From: Apiotrichum sp. Y4204
Taxonomy: Eukaryota; Basidiomycota; Tremellomycetes; Trichosporonales; Trichosporonaceae
Reading direction: 5' to 3'
NCBI GenBank assembly: GCA_025531455.1
Contig: JAMYHL010000028.1
Location: 62,001 to 126,000, forward strand
Length of the DNA stretch: 64,000 bases
Position numbers and translations under genes: made by a program. Below the pieces are notes generated by a model. That model was not told the DNA's origin. It did not search any database and was given only the letters and a program-made list of their open reading frames with translations. This document shows positions 53,316-64,000 of this stretch, piece by piece (within the stretch, counting starts at the first letter, position 1; the number at the start of each line of letters is the position of its first letter).

Positions 53316-55210
53316 TCAACTGACCATAATCTCCTGGGAACCCATGCTGTCATCCCTAACGCCCCCCGGGCGCGGGAGGTCCCATCTACTCTCGTGTGTG
53401 AGAGTCGCCGTCGCCGAGCGGGAAGTGTATCGCGAGTCAGGGCGGTTGTCGAACTCGGGCATCAAATCCGGACTTGGGGAGCGCGTGCTTGGTGACGGCA
53501 TCCGGCAGCTTTCATGAGGGAAGGCATCAAACGACGGGCTGTGGGACAAGTGGTCCGTCACGTTTACATGGGCGAGGTCGGTGCTCGTGTTGTGGGTGAA
53601 ATTGGAACACCCGTCGTGGTTAACAAGCGGTGTCAAAGTCCGCGTATCGTTGGTTTCCAAATCGGCGGCCGAGCGCCCAGGCTCGCAGCCATATCTCTCC
53701 CGGAAGCGCTCGTGCCATGTTCCTTGGCGGACCGCGAGGCACTGCTGGAAGCAGTCCATCAAGAGACGGAGGTAGCGGGTATCGCGATTCTCGACGGGGA
53801 AGAGTGTGCTGCCCTTGGCGAGCATGTCGCGGAAGGCCTTGATCGCAGTCTTGCTCGTGCGCCTGAGAGTCAGCGTTGATACGGGGCAACACGCACCGTT
53901 TCGTTGCGCGCCGGCGATATGCGCGGTGGAACTCGCCCCACTTGCGGCTTGGCACCATCGCGACAGTAAGCGCGTCCTCCACAAAGGCGTACGCGTCGCT
54001 CATGACTTTTGAAATCTCCTTGCATGGGTCCCCACACGGCCGGTAGTGCCACATTGAGAACCAGACGTCGTTCATTTGGAAGCAGTTGCTCAGGATATGT
54101 GTGAGCTGGAACGCCCATACGAAAGGGAAGCCGTCGGGCACGGGCGGCGGTGGAATACCGCTGACCCCGTGGAGATTCGGAAACAGGTTGTACGCGTCCC
54201 AGTTCTGAGGGCATGTGCCCTCCTTTTCGTGCTGTTCGAGAAACGCGAGGAAGTCGGCGAAATATTCTTAATGTGTGAGCTTTATTTGCCACAGGTTACT
54301 CACCAGCAGCAGAGAGGACAGGAAGCCACTCGTCCAGCAGCCGTGCGTACAGGTCGCTGGCCTCGTTCTCGACGTGCTGGCGGCACTCATCGGCGTCCAT
54401 TGCGGCCCACAGCGGATGCAGCAGGGATCCCGGCGGGGCGGTCTCGGCAAACTCGCGCCACTTATCCATAGCGCACACGAGGTCGAGGATCGCATAGTAG
54501 AGTTGTTCCTCCATTGTCACAAGGGTCTCAAACGCTGCGACGAGCTCGGCGCGCGTCGTGACGTGTTCCGAGGAGGCGAAGTGGGAGTTGTCGCTGGGGT
54601 GCACGCTCTCGGAGTGGCGTGGCGTCCGATCGGTGGCATTCGACGACTGTGAGAGCCGGTCGGAGCTCACGGAGGCGCGGCCAGAACTGCGGTCGTCGTC
54701 CTCCGAGGGAATGTCCGACAATCTCGAGGACAGTGTAAATGGGATGGAGAAGCGACGCGAGCTGCGGACGTCGGAATCGTTCTCCAGGCGGTGCGAGCCC
54801 TGCAGACTGGAAGCGTCGCTGGGTGGCCGGCTGCCAAAGTCCCACGACCCGACGTCTGTGGCGGTGCCCTCGCTGAGCGCACTGTACATCCCCCAACTTG
54901 GCCCGCGGCGGTGTCCCAGGGTGTATTCCGCCGCGGGTCCTCCCTCCTCTTCTTGGTCCTCTGCCTCATTCCGACTCTCCCACTCCGGGCCCCATTCGAG
55001 ACGGCGGTTGACCCACGAAAACTCGGTGAAAAACAGCCGCGTCGCGCCCCACCGGCGGTCGGCGTAGAACTGAACGTGTCCGCCGTCGAACTGGGCCGGC
55101 GGCGCCGAAAACCACTTGGTCGACGCGGAAGGGTCGCGCGCAGTCGCGAAACCGTAGTGCCCCATCCAGTCGGGGTGCGCGTCCCACTTCTTGGTCACCC
55201 CGCGCGGCAT
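53316..55210 (-). CDS. Large protein of unknown function
   Basis: Three exons (55210-54304, 54266-53897, 53862-53316; introns 37 and 34 nt) give 607 aa. I do not recognise it. The N-terminus is conserved-looking (MPRGVTKKWDAHPDWMGHYGF, then VQFYADRRWGATRLFFTEFSW). Residues about 90-200 are Ser-rich and probably disordered. The centre has helical, Trp- and Cys-containing segments (TMEEQLYYAILDLVCAMDKWREFAE, FVWAFQLTHILSNCFQMNDVWFSMWHYRPCGDPC). The last about 110 residues are again low-complexity, rich in Ser, Pro, Thr and His. There is no signal peptide or membrane span. The second intron's donor was placed at GTGCGT (53896) because only it joins ATKR to RTSKTAIKAF. Confidence 0.65.
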
Positions 55211-55729
55211 GGCGCAGGGCGTGGATGGGCGTGTGGTAGATGTGGTAAGAGTGATGAAAAGAGAGAGAATGAGAAGGAGAATGAGGATGAGAGTGGTGGT
55301 GATGGAGGGATGTGCTACTGCTCAGAAGGATGCTCATTAGCGGGCTTTGCGTGATTGATCATTGATGAGGGCGTTAGGGTGGCAAATGTTGTCCGTCGCG
55401 CATGTCGCATTCCGCACCGGACAGCCTCCACCTTCGCGCCGAGCACCAGCACTGCAACGCTTGTGTGCGCATGCGCGTACATGTGCATCGGTGTGTATAT
55501 TTAGGGCCTCCTTCCAAGTCGCGCAAGTGTCTTCATGTGCCCATGAAGGATGATGGCGATGCCTAATGGGATTTTGCAAACAGGCGCTCCGTGCGCCGCA
55601 AGCACAACATAATACCAGAATGAGAAAGCAAGGTGAAAAAGAAATCAAACGCGCCACCAACTCACAAACACCCATACCCAATGCACCCCATGCATGCGGC
55701 CCACTCTCTAAGTACATATATATACTTTC

Positions 55730-58170
<2,441 letters not shown>

Positions 58171-58286
58171 TGGGATGGGTATGGGAGGTTGGCGAGAAGT
58201 GTTTGGAAAGAAGAGTGGAGGCGTGTATGGAGAGTGGAGGAGGTGGAGGGCGTCCGAGATCCAGGATCGTAGGATACAGATGGTGG

Positions 58287-58296
58287 ATCACGTGAT
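58287..58296. promoter_or_regulatory. CACGTG palindrome in the DHX35 promoter
   Basis: ATCACGTGAT, 117 bp upstream of the DHX35 start. Confidence 0.45.
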
Positions 58297-58680
58297 GAGC
58301 AAACCACAATCCACCGAGGACTCGGATATACCGAGCTTCATGCCGATTGAATCCCGCGGGGACACTACACATCCAGCCATGGCACCGTTATTGCTGGGTT
58401 CGATCCGCGCACTGCTGGGCGAGTATTGCTTCCCTATTCAGCATATTTATGTCCATCCTTATGGGCGCGCACGTTTATACCGGAAGTGACACTTGTCAGG
58501 AGGGGCCGCCATTTGTGTAGGAGACGTTGTAATATCACCAGTGTCACAAAACGATCAAGGCCAAAGATCCAGATCCAAAGATCCGCGATCAAACAATCAA
58601 CGATGCCGACCTCCAAACTAAAAGTCCGAAGATTATCCGTGTCATCCATTCTCGACTGATGGCCAGACGTCCCTTGTGTG

Positions 58681-58862
58681 CACTGTGGTTAAATGTGCCG
58701 AGTTGCACCATAACCAATGCGCTGTAAAGCTGGGTTCGATTCCCGCAGGATCCCTGGTCACTTGTGTGTAAACGCCACCCGCCTGCCCCCACCCTGCCTT
58801 GCAGAGGGCTTGCATCATGGTCACAAGCTGATCCGGGCTCCAAAGCGCGGCACTGCTTTTTG
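58681..58862 (+). repeat. tRNA-like (SINE-like) repeat, copy 1
   Basis: Contains GTGCCGAGTTGC at 58695-58706 (resembles a Pol III A box/tRNA D-arm) and GGTTCGATTCC at 58733-58743 (a near-perfect B box/T-loop), 38 bp apart. Shared with copy 2 further on: TCACTTGTGTGTAAACGC, then ACAAGCTGATCCGG and CCAAAGCGC. No complete tRNA cloverleaf can be folded by eye. I infer a decayed tRNA-derived element. Confidence 0.55.
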
Positions 58863-59138
58863 TGCGATGCATTCACGATAATACGATCGTACGATCGTAC
58901 GATAGCTGCATATGATAGATACAGTAGAGAGATATATAGAGATATAGAGGTACAGAGGTGAATACATCGAATACACAAGTGCATGCATATAGATAGTAGT
59001 GTACTCGGTACTCGGTCTAGCCTGTCTTGCCTGTCCGCGCCGAGCGCGGCGACCAATGGCCGATCATCTGGTATGCAGACAACTCCGAGGTTTATCCGTA
59101 GCAGTCTGATGTAATATCCTTCTGCCTTCACATTGGGC

Positions 59139-59315
59139 ACTGTGCTTAGGGTGCCGAGTTGCACCCTGGCCGCGGCGAAATATGCTGGATTCGAATCCCG
59201 CAAGTCACTTGTGTTTAAACGCTGGAGAGCAACATGCCGAAAGGTGAATGTTTATATGCAGCACACAAGCTGATCCGGATCCTGTATCCAAAGCGCCGCA
59301 ACTTTTTGATTCTTT
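59139..59315 (+). repeat. tRNA-like (SINE-like) repeat, copy 2
   Basis: Same order of blocks as copy 1: GCACTGTG, GTGCCGAGTTGCACC (59151-59165), GGATTCGAATCC (59187-59198, B-box-like), TCACTTGTGTTTAAACGC, ACAAGCTGATCCGG and CCAAAGCGC. The segment between the boxes differs completely, so the copies are old or were assembled from related tRNAs. Confidence 0.5.
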
Positions 59316-59895
59316 TGCCTCGACTCCGTCTGTACTCTGTAACCTGTGTAAACCCTGGGAGGGTCGAGGCTCGTTGTCGGCAAGGTCGTTCCATTTCCCG
59401 ATTCACTTGTCCGAGGATTATCCGTCCAGCGCTTCATTGGCTGATGTCATTTTGGCCGAAGATAAGCCCCAACGCGATCGGGAAATACTGAGAACCTGAG
59501 TTGAAGAGCAGAAATAGAAATCGCCACCTGGCCGGATCACGCGCCGCTCTCCATTCTCAATTCAATGTTTTTTTCTCATGGACAGACTCTACCGGACCCG
59601 CCGCACCGGGTAGTGTTCCCGAATGTGGGCAGAAGCATCGTGCTAGATGAGATGAGTTGCGTTGATTGGACGGCCAGTTGAGCTGTGGAGCGTGGTGGAG
59701 GCGCAGAACATGTCTCATTCACTGGTTGCGATAAGCCCAGCCACCTCCCGAGTGGGCGATAAGCTCTAGGTACAGAGTTGAATGTTGAGTGCTCTGACGA
59801 AGGACTACAATATCTGGGCGGCAGGGAACTTTGTACATTCCACAAACTGCGAACTCTGATTTCACTGTTTACTCCATCACCTTTGCCATCCATCC

Positions 59896-61653
59896 ATGAC
59901 CTTGCGCACCCTGCAGCGTCTTTGGGCCGCGGCACCGCGCCCCACGCTCCTCGGGCGCGCGGTCCTCCTCGTCCTCGGCTGCCTGCTCTTCAATGCGGCG
60001 TGCTGGATCGCGGCGGGCATCTGCCTCTCGCAGGCAAACGGCCTTCTTGGACTTGCCCTGCTAGCCTGGGTGAGTGGCATGTGGATGCGGGCGTGCCCCG
60101 ATCGCTGTGGCTAACATCAGACCCTCGGTCTTCGGCACGGTCTCGACGCAGACCACATTAGCGCAATCGACAATGCGACACGGCAGATGGTCTCGCTCGG
60201 CCGTCTCCCGCTGACCTGCGGCCTCTTCTTCTCCCTGGGACACAGCACGATCGTCATCGTCGTCAACATTGCAATCGCAGTCAGTGTCGACGTGTACGAC
60301 AAGCTCGGCGCAGTAGGCAGCGTGGGCGGCATTGTTGGCGCGAGCGTGAGCTCGTCGTTTCTCTTCCTCGTGGCGTGCATCAACACCTTCTTCCTCATCG
60401 ATGCCCTCCGTGATCGCCGCGAGGCAAAGCGCCGAGAAGCCGCCGGCCTCCCCCCACAAGAACCGCGGATTTCCGGTGGTGGGTGCCTCGTCCGCATCAT
60501 CGCACCGGTCCTCCGCGCCGTGGACACGCCGTGGAAGCTCTACCCGGTCGGCATCCTCTTCGGCTTCGTGAGTCGTGACGTGCCAGGAAGACGCTCACAC
60601 CCAGGGCTTCGACACGGCATCCTCCATCGCCCTCCTCGCCATCTCCGCCATTGCCGCACGCGGCCCGCATGGCGAGGAGATCGCGCACGGCAAGATCGTG
60701 ATTCTCCCGGTACGTGCGCTGGTGTGCCTTTCGCTGACGGTAGTTCCTCTTTACGGCTGGCATGTCGTTTGTCGACTCACTCGACAGCATCCTCATGCTG
60801 TACGCGTATGCGCAGCCCGAGCTGCGGACGCGCGGGCGGTGGCTCCTCTTCTCGCGGGAGAAGGAGGAGCCGTTACTCCACGGCGATGCTCGGGCTGAAT
60901 CGGAGGCGGAAGCTGCGGACGTCGAGGCTGCCCAGGTGGTGGTGATTGAGGCTGGGCCGAGTGCGCCCTACCAGGAGGGTACCAACATCTCAAAAGACAT
61001 TACAAAGGACACAGTGAAGGGCATCGAGGACAACACGGAGGACTTCCCCCCCACAGACACGAAGCTCGACGACCGCACGCAGCGCATGCTCGCAGCCAAG
61101 ACGGCAACAATGTCCGACTTGAGCATCTCGCTCACCCTCCTCTCGATCCTTGTTGCCCTCGCGTAAGCCCCTCTGATTATGCCTTCTGACAGCAGAATCT
61201 CGCTCATCCAGATCATGGGTCTCATCGGGGAGAACTGCACGCGCTGTGCCGAGGCTGCCGAGTCGGACCCAGGACTCGCGGGACGGTGGTGGCGCGCGTG
61301 GGCCAAGGTGAGTAGCCGGGTGAAACCTGAAGATGAGAGACATGAGGGAGACATGCTCCTCATCATCCGGCACCAATGGGGCGCCCTCCGAAAGTCCACC
61401 AGGGCAGACAAAGAAAGCGAATCGCTCCCAGCGAGAAGTGCTTCAGTCCTGAACTTCTGGGCTTCTGGGCTTCCCATCTTGATTCTCCCCGTTTCTTCTC
61501 TGACAGCAGGCAAACGACGCAAGCGGCTATGTCGGCGCGGCGATCGTCGGCTGCTTCGTCGCCATTCTTCTGGGCTACCATCTCGGGCGGTGGGTGTGGC
61601 GCCGCCAGCGGGCGCGGCGGGCCGAGCGTGGTGCAGGGCCGGTGCATGTCTGA
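59896..61653 (+). CDS. NIC1: Nickel/cobalt transporter (NiCoT family)
   Basis: Six exons (59896-60069, 60121-60567, 60605-60709, 60744-61162, 61196-61307, 61510-61653) give 466 aa. The protein imports Ni or Co across the plasma membrane; in fungi nickel is needed mainly by urease. All NiCoT signatures are there: LRHGLDADHISAIDNATR (the HX4DH metal-selectivity motif in helix II), FSLGHSTIVIV, GFGFDTAS and GMSFVDSLDSILM. About eight membrane spans alternate with a large acidic cytosolic loop (about residues 265-350) and a basic tail. The intron 60568-60604 splits the GF/GFDTA motif. The last intron is 202 nt. The choice between Ni and Co cannot be read from sequence. Confidence 0.92.
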
Positions 61654-62086
61654 TGTTTTTATGTAATGATTGATGCGCTATTCAGTATCAGCAGCGGGAC
61701 GCTGAGGCTCATGTGGCGTCTCTTGGAGTTCTTTTCTTGCAATGACTTCTAGGCGCTAGTCAGGACATGTTCGAGCCGGAGTCCTGCGGTGCGGGATCGA
61801 CTCTATGGGCTGGCAGGCATGTCCTGTCATATCACGGCCTGACGATTTTGGGAAACTTTCTACCTCTCGTTGAATTATGGAGGAGGCACAAAGATGGCGG
61901 CCATGGTGTGATTTTAAGGGTGATCTCGATTCGAAGACACCGACCTGTAGATGTCAAGTGCGCACGGCGCACAGACTGCAATTGAACATTGTCATGTATC
62001 TGCATAGCTGCATATTTATTTCGGTTTCACTCATCTGCTCGTAGCACAGTATTCACAGCCCCGGGAAGAGGCAACACTTCTACTCT
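61654..62086. other. Intergenic, 0.4 kb, between convergent genes
   Basis: 3' flanks of the NiCoT and Het-C genes. No gene was seen. Confidence 0.5.
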
Positions 62087-64000
62087 CTACCAGCGGCCGT
62101 AGCTGCCCTGGTTGTCGTCGCGGCGCGGCGAGCGGCGACCCTGGTGCTGCTGCTGCTGCCAGTCGGGCGTGCCAGACGGCTGGTTGTACGAGTCGTGGCC
62201 GTGGCCCTGGTTCTGGTTCCACCCGCCCTGCTGGTGGCCGCCGTGGTGGCCTCCCGGAGGACCAGACGGCTGCTGGTACGAGCCGTAGCCGCCCTGCTGC
62301 TGACCGTAGCTGTCCTGTTGGCCGTAGCTCTGCTGCTGGCCGTAGCTCTGCTGCTGGCCGTATCCACCGCCTCCGCCGCCGTAACCTCCCTGCTGGTGGC
62401 CGTAACTACCCTGCTCCTGGCCATAGCCGCCGCCACCCTGGTTGTGGCTTTGCTGTTGCTGGCCATAGCCGCCACCCTGGTTGTGGCTCTGCTGTTGCTG
62501 GCCATAGCCACCACCGCCGCCGCCGTAGCTGCCCTGCTGTTGGCCATAGTTGTGGCTCGCGTTCTCCGCCGCCTGCACGTCGCCCTCATCCAGGCCACCG
62601 CGCCATGCGTTCGGTCCACCAGTGCCAAAGCCCTGCTGCCACGGCTAGATGTCAGCAACAAACACACACACAAGCACCCACCATCTTTCCGCCCATGATG
62701 TCCTGACCGGCGTTGAGGATATTTGCGCCGGGGACGTGGATCTTGTGCTCCGCAAGCACCTGCTGGAGACCGCCGTCGGGAAGCATCGTGTTGTGGACGT
62801 GACCGGTCGATGCCGAGTTGTCGCCAATACGACGGTTCTTGCCCGCCTTGACGTTCTCCGACGAAAGACGGTTGATAATCTCCCTCTGGTTGCTGCCCTG
62901 CTCGTTGTACCACTTGGTGACAACCTCAATCATCTCGGTCTGTATGCGCGCTGCTGTCAGACATGAAGGGATGATCCGACTCACAGTTGCGGTTGTGCCA
63001 CGCCGGGTGGAAAAGACACTGCAGTAGCTCCTCGACAGTTTGCTGCGGGTTGACGTTCGGGTCCTCCCATGCCGTGACGATCTTCTCCACACCGACGCGC
63101 ACAATGCACTGCGCAATCTTGCCTGCAGGCTCGTTGAGGAGAACCGCGAAGTGGTCCTGTGTGTCAATACTACCACTAGAGCTGCTAGCGTACCTTGGAG
63201 AGATAAGAGTGGGTCGGGTCAGACGCGTTGTAGTTGTTCCACACCTCGTACTGGTCATGGGAGTCAATGACCTGCTGCGACGTAGAGTGGAGGACGGTCG
63301 AGGCCTGGCCGAGAAGCGGCTTGACGAACGGCTCCAAGGTGGTCATAATGAAGACGCTGACCGAACCGGAGATCTTGTCCAGGAAAGCGTTGAGACCGGG
63401 GATCTTCTCAAGAGTGTTCTCAATGCGCTTCGAGACCTTGTCACGGAAGGACAGGATCTGCCACAGAACCCTGTGCAGCTCCTGCGGGGACATGGTGCTC
63501 GGGTCCTGGGCGGAGGCGCGGATGTTGTTGACGTCGTCCATGTCACGCGAGAGGTCGCCGCCGACGCCGCCGGGGAGGTCGAAGAAGAGCTGGCGCAAAG
63601 CGTTCGAAGACGCGGACTGGCCGTCGGAGATCGAGCGCGCGTTGTTCATCGACTTGGTAAGCTCCGAAACCGACGCCTCAGAGAGCTTGTCCGACGCCTC
63701 GCCCATGAGCGAGTGAACGAAGTCGGCACCACCGAAGGTACCGGTGACGAGGGGGTACACTTCCTGGCCGTTCGGGGCCCGCACCTTGCAGTTGCGACCG
63801 ACGTGGGGGAACACGCTGTTGTGGCCCATGGAGATAAGGACTGGCGTTAGCAATGAGGAAAGATAGCACGAGGGAGACATCTCACCTAGCTCGCAGAAGT
63901 TGGAGTGCGCGGAAAAGTCCTCAAGGGTGTGGAGAGCCTGGCCGAGAAGGCGGAATGCCTCGTACTGGTCATCCTCCTTGCCCGTCTGCTTGAAGCGACG
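62087..64000 (-). CDS. Het-C (heterokaryon incompatibility C) family protein, 5' part outside the window
   Basis: Five exons are in view (beyond 64000-63886, 63840-63194, 63156-62985, 62950-62682, 62644-62087); the N-terminus lies beyond the window. Het-C signatures: EAFRLLGQALHTLEDFSAHSNFCEL, spliced to VLISMGHNSVFPHVG, then APNGQEVYPLVTGTFGGADFVHSLMGEASD. In filamentous fungi allelic differences in this protein cause vegetative incompatibility; the base function may be in glycolipid or membrane handling. Normal members have a signal peptide, not visible here. The last about 160 residues are a Gly/Gln/Tyr/His low-complexity tail of YGQQQ and GGGGY units, ending RRSPRRDDNQGSYGRW. A Gly-rich tail is known in the family, but this one looks prion-like. 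It is convergent with NIC1. Confidence 0.85.

Larger units (their letters stand above)
58297..59895. other. Gene-free region, 1.6 kb, with tRNA-like repeats
   Basis: No supportable protein gene. It holds two diverged copies of a tRNA-like repeat (see 58681 and 59139) and related short words, for example GTCCGA(A/G)GATTATCCGT at 58624-58640 and again near 59408-59424. The right end is the promoter of the NiCoT gene. Confidence 0.5.

Noticed and set aside
58681..58755. A functional tRNA gene
   Set aside because: A- and B-box-like words are present, but no 7-bp acceptor stem or proper anticodon arm can be paired by eye, so it is listed as a tRNA-like repeat instead.
62144..62698. Hydrophobic open frame of 184 codons, plus strand
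   Set aside because: Leu/Val/Ala repeats are the antisense of the Gly/Gln/Tyr tail of Het-C, not a membrane protein.

Overview
The window is nuclear DNA of a GC-rich, intron-dense basidiomycetous yeast, most likely a tremellomycete and possibly of the Trichosporonales (an inference from gene content and gene structure, not from a database search). Nearly every gene has several introns of about 31-60 nt with GTGAGT/GTGCGT-type donors and a CTGAC or CTAAC branch site close to a CAG/TAG acceptor. The content is fungal: a GT69 (CAP59/CMT1 type) mannosyltransferase, a SUR7/PalI protein, MIA40, MON1, a Het-C protein, an AA14-like secreted copper protein and a NiCoT nickel/cobalt transporter. All exon borders given here were derived by hand from frame, homology and splice signals. 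No bacterial operon logic, mobile-element gene, CRISPR or rRNA was seen.

Layout: 1-4.6 kb has no supportable gene. 4.6-9.6 kb holds a zinc alcohol dehydrogenase (-) divergent from an HD-domain phosphohydrolase (+), then a secreted calpain-like protease (-). After a 3 kb gap, 12.6-23.7 kb holds an AA14-like secreted protein, a peroxisomal enoyl-CoA hydratase/isomerase, a GT18 (MGAT5-like) glycosyltransferase with a 13-nt micro-exon, a paraoxonase-like protein, an intracellular GH32 enzyme and an ADP-ribosylglycohydrolase. A 3.6 kb gap follows. 27.4-36.5 kb holds a SUR7/PalI protein, a possible small arginine-rich ORF, MIA40, a secreted VPS62-like protein whose first exon is only the ATG, a SIMPL-domain protein and a peroxisomal FAD oxidoreductase. 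38.6-45.4 kb holds a membrane alpha/beta-hydrolase-like protein, a run of small unrecognised or lineage-specific genes (one a RING protein, one a repetitive coiled coil) and a KduD-like SDR. 46.5-58.2 kb is dense housekeeping: MON1, a GT69 enzyme, dCMP deaminase, a large unrecognised protein and the DEAH helicase DHX35. 58.3-59.9 kb is non-coding and carries two diverged copies of a tRNA-like (Pol III A/B box) repeat. 59.9-64 kb holds a NiCoT transporter and the 3' part of a Het-C gene that runs off the window.

The genes do not form one pathway. Themes are carbohydrate and cell-envelope work (GH32, AA14-like, GT18-like, GT69, SUR7, KduD-like SDR), peroxisomal metabolism (two enzymes with C-terminal PTS1 tripeptides, AKL and SKL), organelle biogenesis and traffic (MIA40, MON1) and RNA or nucleotide metabolism (DHX35, dCMP deaminase). 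The most unusual items are the ATG-only exon, the micro-exon, the secreted calpain with an intact Cys-His-Asn triad, the MGAT5-like enzyme in a yeast, and the tRNA-like repeats.
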